Positions 28,015-36,793 of a stretch of DNA of 64,000 nucleotides are shown here, piece after piece. The notes beneath the pieces were generated by a model, which searched no databases, was not told the DNA's origin, and was given only the letters and a program-made list of their open reading frames with translations. Every line of letters starts with the position of its first letter. Positions within the stretch are counted from its first letter, which is position 1. Source of the stretch: Aliidiomarina shirensis (lineage in GTDB: Bacteria > Pseudomonadota > Gammaproteobacteria > Enterobacterales > Alteromonadaceae); the NCBI RefSeq assembly GCF_003987345.1, contig NZ_PIPP01000003.1, positions 62,001-126,000 on the forward strand. The letters are read 5' to 3'. The position numbers were made by a program, and so were the translations under genes.

Positions 28015-28052
28015 GGATCTCTTCTTTTAATAATGCTTTAAAGATGAGATCC
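28015..28052 (-). promoter_or_regulatory. Hairpin sequestering the receptor's ribosome-binding site
   Basis: GGATCTC(A)TCTTT and AAAGA(A)GAGATCC pair with one mismatch around a short loop. The downstream arm contains the AAGAAGAGA Shine-Dalgarno region four bases before the ATG. It sits after the TPP aptamer, so it is a candidate translational expression platform. Confidence 0.6.
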
Positions 28053-28117
28053 GGTTAAACGTTGTATTGGTGAGATTATTGGCACTGTTTCGAGTTCGCC
28101 AACAATAGATGCTGATT

Positions 28118-28210
28118 ACCAATCCCTACGCCAGTATTAACCGGATCAGGTACAAAGAGTTCACTACGTATCTCAGCCATCGCTTATAAAAAGCTAGGCA
28201 CCCCTTTGGT
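28118..28210 (-). ncRNA. TPP riboswitch (THI element)
   Basis: Read on the minus strand, the conserved blocks appear in order: GGGGTGCC, then GGCTGAGA, then CCTGATCCGGTTAATACTGG and CGTAGGGA. These are the hallmark thi-box sequences of the TPP aptamer. It lies about 110 bases upstream of the TonB receptor and should shut off the operon when thiamine diphosphate is plentiful. Confidence 0.95.
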
Positions 28211-28354
28211 AATTGTTGTCAGTTATTCACTGCAACGCCGCGCAGTATAACGAATGCGCGGCTCTTTGCAAGCTTCGTTATTCGCTTCGAGATTTATCAT
28301 CACCCCAGTCAATCGATTGTTAAGATCTGTTTTAAGGTAAGCTCTCATTAGCGA

Positions 28355-30052
28355 TTAATCGTCTTCGACGGCAAAATGTATGATTCCGTTTACCACCTCG
28401 CATCCATCCTTTTCATTTGCTGTTCGCGTAAACTGATCAAACGCAAGCAAAACACTAATACCGTTGTATTCTTGGAAATAATGGGCTGGTTCAGATTCGG
28501 GAGCACACGCTTGTAAAGCTGATGTGATCGAACGGTCACGCAAAAACTGGGAACTCCCAGAAGCTCCCGAATCTCCTTGAGCTTGAGTATTAAATGCGAT
28601 TTCTACGATGCCATCTTCCTTGGAAAATTTTCCACTCGTTCCGTTACGTAAATAACTAAAACGCGCTAACAACCCTGTATCGGTGCGATCCGGGTGTGCT
28701 TGCACAAACACACCATGCGCTCCCTGTACTCGAAAATCTCCGGAATACGTATTTACAAGTAAAGCCGTAGTTTCATCAACTCCTACCGCGAATGGGGCTT
28801 CAGTAGCGATTTGTAAAGCGAGCAAACGCCCTTGCCGGCCTCGCTCAGAAAAATGCGTATCAAGAATGCCGAATGGAAATAAATCTAAACCACCCTCTCG
28901 GTTATAGGTTAGGCTATCGGCAGATACCGCAGGCTTACAACTATCAAAGCGAGCACAATCAGCTGCTGGAGGTTGCGTCATGGCGAATGCGCCTTCGCGT
29001 AAACCTGCGTCACTGCTTCCATTAGTGATCATTGGGTTACCAGACATCACCGCAGTTCCCGCGCTTGTGCCTCCGGCGATCATTTGCCCAGAAAAAACAC
29101 GAGCACGAATGGAATTTAACCAATTTGTGGGGCTTCCATCAGGTTTGAAAAAGGCCTGCCGTGTTAACGATTGATCACCACCATTGATGAAAACCCCATG
29201 GGCTCTCTCAACTAGATCTAATAAGGATTCGGGATTTTCACAGGCTCTCTTTTGTATTTCAGCAAGCCACGGGTAAACTCGCTCACGCGCGAAAGATTGT
29301 TGATATTGTCCACGATATTCAGGCAACGCATCACATTCATTTGCTGCCACCGCGTGGCCGAAAGCAGCATCAATGGGTAACCACTCAGCACTGACCCCTT
29401 GAACTCGAAATGTTTCCAAGTAGAAATCTACCGCATCAAAGCTATCTCTCCCTGAAGCAGTAACAACCAATACTAATGGTTCCTGATTCTCAGCTTCAGC
29501 TAACTGTCTCGCTCGGTTTGCAAAAGTTAAAAATAGATCTGCGCCCTCAGGCTGCTTACTTAAATCCGGGCGACTGACTTCAGGAGCATCTTGCGCTTCG
29601 GAAGCCTGCAGATGATCACGAATTAAATACCATTGCGGAGTAGTAATGTCACGCCACAAGTTCGGATAAAGTTCACGGAAAAAAGCGCTAAAATCTGACA
29701 TTGTCGTCGAATTGTCGGAAAACCTTCGCTTTGCAGCGTTCAACATTTCTGCCGTTTTTTGCCTCGTTTCCGAACTACCCGACCAGTTGCTTTCAGCCAA
29801 AATCCGTTGAATATTTTCCTCGCGAAAATCAGCATACGTAATTGTGCGCATAGTGGCTGAATCAATCCAACTTTCATCGGAGCACCTTCCCGCGGAGATA
29901 CTTGAGCAAGTGTTCATCGAGCCACCGACCAACATTAAATTCCACTCAACTTTTTCGACATTTCCAGCGCTAGGTTCCGCTTCCGCAACTACCGTGAAAG
30001 TGAAAATAAATAATAGGGATAACAACCATTTGAATCTTTTTACAACAAACAT
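28355..30052 (-). CDS. Exported cyanophycinase (peptidase S51 family)
   Basis: I start at ATG 30052 (GAGGAAT just upstream), giving 565 residues. A signal peptide ends near 26 (VVAEA). Cyanophycinase motifs follow: NLMLVGGSM near 38-46, FINGGDQ (about 288-294), GGTSAGT with nucleophile S330, and DTHFSERGRQGRLL with H400. Cyanophycinase cuts cyanophycin (multi-L-arginyl-poly-L-aspartate) into beta-Asp-Arg dipeptides. At 565 residues it is longer than cytoplasmic CphB (about 270), with an insert at 60-190 between the first strand and the catalytic core. It is divergent from the TonB receptor/permease/dipeptidase unit. Export implies that it attacks polymer from outside the cell. Confidence 0.88.
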   Translation of the reverse strand: MFVVKRFKWLLSLLFIFTFTVVAEAEPSAGNVEKVEWNLMLVGGSMNTCSSISAGRCSDESWIDSATMRTITYADFREENIQRILAESNWSGSSETRQKTAEMLNAAKRRFSDNSTTMSDFSAFFRELYPNLWRDITTPQWYLIRDHLQASEAQDAPEVSRPDLSKQPEGADLFLTFANRARQLAEAENQEPLVLVVTASGRDSFDAVDFYLETFRVQGVSAEWLPIDAAFGHAVAANECDALPEYRGQYQQSFARERVYPWLAEIQKRACENPESLLDLVERAHGVFINGGDQSLTRQAFFKPDGSPTNWLNSIRARVFSGQMIAGGTSAGTAVMSGNPMITNGSSDAGLREGAFAMTQPPAADCARFDSCKPAVSADSLTYNREGGLDLFPFGILDTHFSERGRQGRLLALQIATEAPFAVGVDETTALLVNTYSGDFRVQGAHGVFVQAHPDRTDTGLLARFSYLRNGTSGKFSKEDGIVEIAFNTQAQGDSGASGSSQFLRDRSITSALQACAPESEPAHYFQEYNGISVLLAFDQFTRTANEKDGCEVVNGIIHFAVEDD

Positions 30053-30544
30053 ATTCCTCACCAATCGGGGCTATATTCATAACCAATAAATTTATTTAAG
30101 AATGGTTTACAAAAAATTCACTTTGTTGACACTAAAAAAAACTAATGCTAAACCATATGTAAAGCCAATGTTGCAATTCGCTCGCTGGCTCTCTATTATT
30201 TATAGTTACAACTCACTCGGAGATAGCGCAAGCTTTTTAAATTATGCTGAAAAAAGCGATACGTTTATCAACCTACCACTATCAGAGTTTTTACCTCTCG
30301 GAGTGGTGGAACGAATAGGAACCCAGCTAACAATCTCTGTTTAGCTGCGGCGGCCTTGTGTCCATCGCCCAAATACTTCGCACGATTAATTAAATTTATT
30401 TTAATTCTAAATCTAAGCTAAGAATCGCCCGGAATCCCGGTTTTTGGGGTTAATCCGTTCGTATTCAGGCTATTCGCATCGAACTGGAGTTCATCCTCCA
30501 ATTGTTCGAGTGCGCAAACTAATAATTAAAATCTGAGGTCTTTT
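30053..30544. promoter_or_regulatory. Divergent regulatory region of the cyanophycin locus
   Basis: This 492-base gap between two divergent units must hold both promoters. Near the receptor, GAACTGGAGTTC (30481-30492) is a short inverted repeat, and GTTCG/CGAAC arms lie at 30457-30461 and 30480-30484; either could be an operator. I found no clear -35/-10 pair, no ArgR box and no credible gene. The left 100 bases are AT-rich. Confidence 0.35.
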
Positions 30545-33319
30545 ATGAAGAACCGGAAACTACAACTGCCTTTGCTAGGCTTTTCTCTATCCGCATTAAC
30601 ACTTGCGATGGGGGGAGCTCTAGCGAACGAAGAGGACGAAAACACCACCCAAGAAGCGGAATCGAACGAAAAGGTTGAGCGTATTCAAGTAACTGGCTCC
30701 CAAATTCGCGGCGTTGATCTTGAGGGCGCACAACCGCTAATCACTATCGGTTTCGATGATATTCGAAACTCTTCAGCTACCACTGTTAGCGAATTGCTAC
30801 GCGATGTAGGACAAACCCGAGGCGGTGAAGGCAGCTTTTCAACATTTTCTAGCGGCGCATTACAAGGCGATTCTCCAGTTGGCCAGGCAGCCGCTTCACT
30901 TCGGGGATTAGGTGCCTCATCCACTCTAACCTTGATAAACGGCCGCCGGGTTACGGGTAGTTCATTTGCAAACAACTTTGAAAATTTTGTTGATATCAAC
31001 TCGATTCCGCTCTCGGCTATTGAGCGGGTTGATATTCTAGCTACTGGAGCTTCGGCCACTTATGGTGCTGACGCCATAGCTGGTGTAATTAACTACGTTC
31101 TACGTCGAGATTTCGAAGGCGCAGAAGTTAATATCAGTTACGGAAATTCAGAAGCAAGTTCAAACGATGGCAAGCTCAACGTTAACGTAATTGCCGGCAA
31201 GAACTATGGTGACACCAACATTACCGCATTTTTTGACTATTACGACCGCGAGCCTCTATACGACCGCGATAGATCTCGTACAGCAAATAGTTTCTTTCCA
31301 AGCCAACAAGGTATCTACCCTAGTTGGAATACCCGTTTCTTTGATGACGATGATTATGTTGAAGCAACCTGCCCAGATGATTTAAGTAAATCTGGTGCCT
31401 TTGGTGAATATTGTGAATACAACCAAAATGCCGTAATGCCTACGTACACCGCTTTAGAATCATACGGTGCTGGCATAATGCTAACCCACGAATTCGATTC
31501 GGTGACTTGGTTTAACGAACTTATGTTTTCTCGTACAGAAGCCTCGAGCAACTCAACTGCCGCACCATGGAGTGGTTACGATGTTTCGTTTGAACACCCG
31601 GATATGCCTGCTGAACTTCGCGATCGGTTCTTAGATTTATGGGATTCAATTGGTGAAGCGCCATTGGGCGAAATTCGTGGTTGGGGCCGATTTGCCGATG
31701 GCAGAACTATTAGCAATGAAACCGAAAGCCTACGTTTAGTTTCTGGATTGGAAGGCAACTGGGGAAGTTGGTTTTGGGAGGCAGCAGCGACCTACTCTGA
31801 GTCCAGCTCTGAGCAGCGCGCTATTGCAGGAATATACAACCGCGCGCGGTTTGAAGCAGCCCTTTTGGGCGAATTATGTGCTGATGGCACCACAAACTGC
31901 GCACCTGACGAAAACGGCTTGTGGTACAACCCGTTTGGCGGCCAAGCTAATAATTCTGAGCAGGTTCTTGGTTTGTTAGAGGAGCAATTACCCCGAAACG
32001 GTAACTCGAAATTATACGGTATTGATTTTCGCACTTCCGGTGATCTCTACGAAATGCAAAACGGTATCCTTTCTGCCGCATTCGGCGTTGAAGCTCGCCG
32101 TGAAGAGATTTCTGATAACCCGGATCCACTCGCGCGCGGCACGTTCGAGAACAATTATATGCCTGGTGTAATTGGATTCGGTTCAACGGGGGCGCAAGCG
32201 AGTCGTGACCAATGGGCTGCATTTGCCGAATTATTTATCCCAATTACTGAACGCTTAAATGCTCAAGTGGCCGGCCGTTATGATTATTATGACGATTTCG
32301 GTGGTGAGTTTAATCCCAAAATTGGTTTGCGCTACGAAGCTTCCGATGAGCTTGTTGTACGCACCTCTTGGGCGCAATCATTCCGAGCACCATCCTTAAG
32401 CCAAGTTGGTGCAGAAATTACGCTGAGTTCGTTTAATCTTGAATGTAAAGAGGCGTTCCGCGGAAATTATTGTGGCGATACTCAAATTGAAACAAATATC
32501 CTTACCAAGGTATTTGGTAACGAAGATCTCGAAGCAGAAGATTCCGAATCTTTCAGTGCTGGTTTTGCCTGGAGCCCTAATCGCGATATCACATTCACGG
32601 CTGATTACTGGCGTTTTGAACACAACAATATTGTAGGGGTAGATGGCGAATTTATGCTGCTTCGCAGTTTATCTGATCCGAGCTTGCGCTTCTGTGGTGA
32701 GTTACCGGCAAACGTTAGCCAAGGTATCGGTTTTGAAGAGTGTGATGAGAACGGTGTTGGTATTGTAACTAGCCGTCTAGCTGGAGATGTTCATCTTCAG
32801 CTTGAAAACCTAGGCAAACAAACGACCCAGGGTGTCGATTTAACCTACACCCAATACTTTGAAGTTGATGGTATTGCCAGCTTCACTTGGTTGGTAGATT
32901 TCACGCATTTACTCAACTTCGACCGCCAACTTTCACAAAACGCGGAAGAAGAAGCCCTCGCTGGTAGTTTCCGCTATCCGCGCACTGTCGTAACGAACAC
33001 CTTACGTTGGGATCGAGAAGAATGGTTTGGTAATTTGCGCGTACAATACACCAGTGGCTATGACGACGATATCGAAGCGTTTCAACAATCCGACCTCGAT
33101 CGCTTAGGTATTAGTGCCAATCGCAAAGTACCAAGCTGGACGAAAGTGAATGCAACCGTTGGCTATGAAATAAGCGAAAACATTACACTTCGTTTCAACA
33201 TCGAAAATCTGTTTGACCGTCAAGCGCCCTTTGCCTATGGCACAAGTGCGAACGTTGATCATTTTAACCACGATACCATGGGGCGCTTTTATCGCTTAAG
33301 CGCTACGTATCGGTACTAA
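30545..33319 (+). CDS. Large TonB-dependent receptor, probably for cyanophycin products
   Basis: The 924-residue protein has a signal peptide (ending GGALA, about 1-27), a TonB box (VERIQVTGSQI), a plug domain with ASLRGLGASSTLTLINGRR and GASATYGADAIAGVINY, and a long barrel whose end is LSATYRY. It is of the large type common in Alteromonadales for peptide or polymer breakdown products. It lies between the exported cyanophycinase (divergent) and a permease plus dipeptidase (same strand), which suggests it imports beta-Asp-Arg or short cyanophycin fragments. The substrate is inferred from context alone. Confidence 0.85.
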   Translation: MKNRKLQLPLLGFSLSALTLAMGGALANEEDENTTQEAESNEKVERIQVTGSQIRGVDLEGAQPLITIGFDDIRNSSATTVSELLRDVGQTRGGEGSFSTFSSGALQGDSPVGQAAASLRGLGASSTLTLINGRRVTGSSFANNFENFVDINSIPLSAIERVDILATGASATYGADAIAGVINYVLRRDFEGAEVNISYGNSEASSNDGKLNVNVIAGKNYGDTNITAFFDYYDREPLYDRDRSRTANSFFPSQQGIYPSWNTRFFDDDDYVEATCPDDLSKSGAFGEYCEYNQNAVMPTYTALESYGAGIMLTHEFDSVTWFNELMFSRTEASSNSTAAPWSGYDVSFEHPDMPAELRDRFLDLWDSIGEAPLGEIRGWGRFADGRTISNETESLRLVSGLEGNWGSWFWEAAATYSESSSEQRAIAGIYNRARFEAALLGELCADGTTNCAPDENGLWYNPFGGQANNSEQVLGLLEEQLPRNGNSKLYGIDFRTSGDLYEMQNGILSAAFGVEARREEISDNPDPLARGTFENNYMPGVIGFGSTGAQASRDQWAAFAELFIPITERLNAQVAGRYDYYDDFGGEFNPKIGLRYEASDELVVRTSWAQSFRAPSLSQVGAEITLSSFNLECKEAFRGNYCGDTQIETNILTKVFGNEDLEAEDSESFSAGFAWSPNRDITFTADYWRFEHNNIVGVDGEFMLLRSLSDPSLRFCGELPANVSQGIGFEECDENGVGIVTSRLAGDVHLQLENLGKQTTQGVDLTYTQYFEVDGIASFTWLVDFTHLLNFDRQLSQNAEEEALAGSFRYPRTVVTNTLRWDREEWFGNLRVQYTSGYDDDIEAFQQSDLDRLGISANRKVPSWTKVNATVGYEISENITLRFNIENLFDRQAPFAYGTSANVDHFNHDTMGRFYRLSATYRY

Positions 33320-33340
33320 GCTAAAAGGTTAGAAAATAAA

Positions 33341-33378
33341 CACCCTAGAGCACTAAAGTTCTCTAGGGTGCTTTAATT
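33341..33378 (+). terminator. Hairpin between the receptor and yfcC-like genes
   Basis: A perfect 10-bp stem (CACCCTAGAG / CTCTAGGGTG) with a 10-base loop is followed by CTTTAATTTA, a poor T-tract. It may stop part of the transcripts so that the receptor is made in excess of the downstream proteins. Confidence 0.6.
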
Positions 33379-33424
33379 TAGTACCCTATCATAAAGCAAG
33401 ATGCCACTTTTAAGTGAGAGTTCT

Positions 33425-34900
33425 ATGCAACAACAACAGCGGCGAATGCCCGATACGTTCGTTATTCTTTTCTTCGTGGCACTTCTTGCTGCTGCGCTTT
33501 CATGGTGGATTCCCGCAGGCGAATTCAGCACGGAAATAGTAGAACGAGAAACGCCTACAGGCGTGCAAGAGCGCGAAGTTTTAATAGCTGATTCGTATCG
33601 AATAGCTCCGCAAGAAGGTGGCTTTAGATGGTTCGCTGAGGGTGGTGAAATAGGCCTTGCCAATATTCCATTCGAAGGGATGGTTTCTGGTTCAAAGTGG
33701 GGTGCCGCGATTGGCGTAATGGCCTTTATTCTCCTTGTCGGTGGCTCGTTTGGAATTATCGTAAAAACCACAAGCATCGAACGCGGCATACTCGCGCTAA
33801 TACATCGAACGCAACGCTATGATCAACTATTCTTGATTCTACTTTTCTTAGTCTTTTCGCTAGGCGGGGCCGTTTTTGGAATGGGTGAAGAGGCCATAGC
33901 TTTTTGCTTGGTATTGCTGCCGGTAATGACAAAGCTCGGATACGATAAAGTTACGGTAGTTTTAGTAACCTATGTGGCCACGCAAATAGGTTTTGCTACT
34001 TCTTGGATGAACCCATTCAGTGTTGCCATAGCCCAAGGGATTGCCGAAGTTCCATTACTTTCGGGTGCAGGTTTTCGTATGGTGGTATGGCTATTGCTTA
34101 CAACCATCGGGATTGCCTATACCCTGCGTTATGCGAACCGCACGCGCAATCGAGACGCCGTGAAAAGTTTAATGCCAGCGGAATCAATCAATACCAACCC
34201 GGAAAATACGGATGAGTTGCGCCAACCATTCACTACCCTTGATACCGTAATTCTGAGCGTTTTCGCACTCGGTATGGTTTGGGTAGTTTGGGGCGTGGTG
34301 GCTCGCGGATATTACATACCCGAGTTAGCTAGCCAATTTTTTGTAATTGGCATTGTTATCGGCTTATTGGCTGTGTTTGGTAATCGCTTTCGAGCGAATG
34401 ATATGTCCGAAGCTTTTGTAAAAGGTGCTCAAGATCTATTGCCGGCGGCACTTATCGTGGGCTTTGCAAAAGGTATCATTCTTATTCTCGGCGGCGGCGA
34501 ACCCGATGCACCCTCGACGTTGAATACTCTACTTTACTACGCAGGCTCGAGTTTATCGGGAATGTCGGAACATGTAGCCGCAGTGAGCATGCTGTTGTTT
34601 CAGGGCGGTTTTAACTTCTTCATGACATCGGGTTCCGGGCAAGCCGCACTCACTATGCCCATTATGGCACCCTTATCAGATTTAGCCGGTGTGAGTAGGC
34701 AAACTGCAATACTAGCCTTTCAACTTGGTGATGGCTTAACCAATATTATCGTTCCAACATCTGCAGCACTGATCGGGTGTTTAGGCGCGGTAAAATTAGA
34801 TTGGGCGTCATGGTTAAAAGCTATTTGGCGTTTTCAAGTTCTACTCGGTGTTTGCTGTATCGCAATTATGCTGGTAGCCGTTATTACAGGATATAAATAA
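33425..34900 (+). CDS. YfcC-family inner-membrane permease (likely dipeptide or amino acid importer)
   Basis: A 491-residue membrane protein starting at ATG 33425, which has AAGTGAGAG about eight bases upstream; an ATG eight codons earlier lacks a site. It shows about 11-12 hydrophobic segments and YfcC family blocks: FVILFFVALLAAALSWWIPAGEF at the N-terminus (20-residue part shown: the WWIPAGEF motif), GMGEEAIAF, SWMNPFSVAIAQGIAE, and GDGLTNIIVPTSA near the C-terminus. YfcC relatives (with ArcD and DcuC-like carriers) move amino acids, peptides or dicarboxylates. It sits three bases from the dipeptidase gene, consistent with import of beta-Asp-Arg. Confidence 0.82.
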   Translation: MQQQQRRMPDTFVILFFVALLAAALSWWIPAGEFSTEIVERETPTGVQEREVLIADSYRIAPQEGGFRWFAEGGEIGLANIPFEGMVSGSKWGAAIGVMAFILLVGGSFGIIVKTTSIERGILALIHRTQRYDQLFLILLFLVFSLGGAVFGMGEEAIAFCLVLLPVMTKLGYDKVTVVLVTYVATQIGFATSWMNPFSVAIAQGIAEVPLLSGAGFRMVVWLLLTTIGIAYTLRYANRTRNRDAVKSLMPAESINTNPENTDELRQPFTTLDTVILSVFALGMVWVVWGVVARGYYIPELASQFFVIGIVIGLLAVFGNRFRANDMSEAFVKGAQDLLPAALIVGFAKGIILILGGGEPDAPSTLNTLLYYAGSSLSGMSEHVAAVSMLLFQGGFNFFMTSGSGQAALTMPIMAPLSDLAGVSRQTAILAFQLGDGLTNIIVPTSAALIGCLGAVKLDWASWLKAIWRFQVLLGVCCIAIMLVAVITGYK

Positions 34901-34903
34901 CTA

Positions 34904-36085
34904 ATGCTTACTTTAATTAAAGGGGCCGAAGTTTACGCGCCCGAATACCTTAATCGTAAAGATATCCTTATCGCTGATGGCCGCATCGCTGCCATTGCGG
35001 AAAACTTGGAAATCGACATTTCAGGGGTGGAGATTGAAACTGTTGATGGTAAAGGTTTATATGCCTTTCCTGGCTTTGTAGATCCGCTTGCACATATCAC
35101 TGGTGGCGGTGGTGAAGGTGGCTTTCATACTCGTACCCCAGCAATGGAATTGACCGATGCTTCGATGTTCGGTGTTACCACTTTGGTGGCAGGTTTAGGT
35201 ACCGATGCGACCACTAGAACATTGCCAGATATGCTCGCAAAAGCACACGGGCTCTGCAACGAAGGGCTTAGCATATATTGCTATACAGGTTCTTATGAAG
35301 TTCCAATTCGAACTCTTTTAGGCTCGGTGCGCGACGACATAATGATGATCGATAAGTTTATCGGCGTTGGCGAAGTGGCGATTGCTGATCATCGAGGTTC
35401 GCACCCAACGGTTCATGAGTTGGCTCGGATAGCTGCCGAGGCGCGAGTAGGTGGAATGCTCAGTGGTAAACGCGGCATTGTATTTCTTCATGTAGGTGAA
35501 GATGAAGACAAGCTAAATTTAGTTCGAAATGTAACTGAGAATTTTGCGGTTCCCATCACTCAGTTTTATCCAACCCACATGAACCGCTCGGCCGAGCTGC
35601 TTCGTGATGGCTATGATTTAGCTAAAAAAGGTATGGTAATGGATGTAACGGCTAGCACTACACCAGAACTATTAGCTCAAGGGGAATTAAGTGCGGCGGC
35701 GGCATTAGCACAAGCTTTGCAGGATGGTATTGCTCACACTCAAATAAGTTTTAGTTCTGATGGCAATGCAAGCCTTCCCGATTTCGATGAAAGCGGAACA
35801 TTAGTTGGGCTACAAGTGGGTCAAGTGCGTTCGGTTTACGATGCCTTTGTAGAAGCGGTTAACAGTTACGATATCGATATTTCAATTGCTTTGCACGCGG
35901 TTAGTTCAAACGCTGCGCGCTACCTCGGGCTAAAAAGAAAAGGTGCGTTAGCTGCCGGAGCTGACGCTGATATCGTTTTGGTGAAGCGTGATAGCCTAGC
36001 GATTGATTCCGTTTGGGCTAATGGAAAGCGCTTAGTTGGTGGAGGGAAAGCTCTCGTAAAATCTACGTTTTATCGAGAGCCATAA
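34904..36085 (+). CDS. Isoaspartyl dipeptidase-like amidohydrolase (IadA family)
   Basis: A 393-residue amidohydrolase aligned by eye with E. coli IadA along its length: GGGGEGG (E71), YTGSYEVP (Y131), ADHRGS (R164), FLHVGED (H196), PTHMNR (H225, R228) and SSDGN (D286) are all kept. These cover most substrate and metal residues. Two differ: the HxH metal motif reads L62-A-H64, and the position of the carboxylated lysine appears to be E157. IadA splits beta-aspartyl dipeptides; here beta-Asp-Arg to aspartate and arginine is the natural reaction. It has no signal peptide, so acts in the cytoplasm. It starts three bases after the permease gene. Confidence 0.82.
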   Translation: MLTLIKGAEVYAPEYLNRKDILIADGRIAAIAENLEIDISGVEIETVDGKGLYAFPGFVDPLAHITGGGGEGGFHTRTPAMELTDASMFGVTTLVAGLGTDATTRTLPDMLAKAHGLCNEGLSIYCYTGSYEVPIRTLLGSVRDDIMMIDKFIGVGEVAIADHRGSHPTVHELARIAAEARVGGMLSGKRGIVFLHVGEDEDKLNLVRNVTENFAVPITQFYPTHMNRSAELLRDGYDLAKKGMVMDVTASTTPELLAQGELSAAAALAQALQDGIAHTQISFSSDGNASLPDFDESGTLVGLQVGQVRSVYDAFVEAVNSYDIDISIALHAVSSNAARYLGLKRKGALAAGADADIVLVKRDSLAIDSVWANGKRLVGGGKALVKSTFYREP

Positions 36086-36088
36086 CGG

Positions 36089-36790
36089 TTAGATATATGC
36101 CAAGGCATCGCCAAAGAGCTGTTCTTTAGGCAGGCCTTCGGCGTTAAACGCATCGCGCGCCACTCGAACCATTTCAAAACGGCCGGCTATATACACATCG
36201 TAGTCGGTCAGGTTTTTCACAGTTTCTAGCACCGCAGGAATGAGTAATCCCTGTATTCCTGGCCAGCTTTCGTTATTCACTTCCTCGGCCACCGGCACAT
36301 AGTGAAAACGCGAATCACCTGCTGCCAGTTGTTGCAGCTCTTCATGCATGTATAAATCACTGGCCTTGCGCCCGCCCCAAAATAACGTAATCGGCCGCTT
36401 ATTATCACTGGCCAAGTGCGCTTGTAAAATCGACCACGTATATGAAAAACCGGTACCACCGGCAACCAGCAACAACGGCCGCGTACTGCCCGCGAGATAG
36501 CCGGCATCACCGCTTGGTAGATTGATAGTAAGTTTGCCCTCAGCTCGAATTTTTTCAATAACTTCCCAAGCGTAGGGGTTTTCTGCCGTAGCACCAATAT
36601 GCAATTCAACGAAATCAGTTTCCGCTGGCGTGGAAGCTATCGAAAAAGGCCGCATATCGCCTTCGCCCATCACCACCATTAAATACTGGCCTGGCACAAA
36701 CGAAATAGGTTCTGGCAATTCTAGCTCTACCAAAAATACAAACTCACTAACCGCTTCACAGCGGCGTACCTTACTATCAAATACTGGCAT
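36089..36790 (-). CDS. fre: NAD(P)H-flavin reductase
   Basis: A 233-residue protein, the same length as E. coli Fre. The flavin-binding block RPFSIAS is at about 67-73, the NAD(P)H-binding block VAGGTGFSYTWSI at about 109-121, and the end AYI is typical. It reduces free flavins for other enzymes. It directly follows ubiD (three bases), an arrangement common in related bacteria and possibly linked to supply of reduced flavin for prenylated FMN. Confidence 0.93.
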   Translation of the reverse strand: MPVFDSKVRRCEAVSEFVFLVELELPEPISFVPGQYLMVVMGEGDMRPFSIASTPAETDFVELHIGATAENPYAWEVIEKIRAEGKLTINLPSGDAGYLAGSTRPLLLVAGGTGFSYTWSILQAHLASDNKRPITLFWGGRKASDLYMHEELQQLAAGDSRFHYVPVAEEVNNESWPGIQGLLIPAVLETVKNLTDYDVYIAGRFEMVRVARDAFNAEGLPKEQLFGDALAYI

Positions 36791-36793
36791 AAA

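Noticed and set aside
30102-30344. Eighty-codon open frame in the divergent gap of the cyanophycin locus
   Set aside because: It has no ribosome-binding site, no recognisable composition or motif, and lies in a regulatory region; treated as chance.
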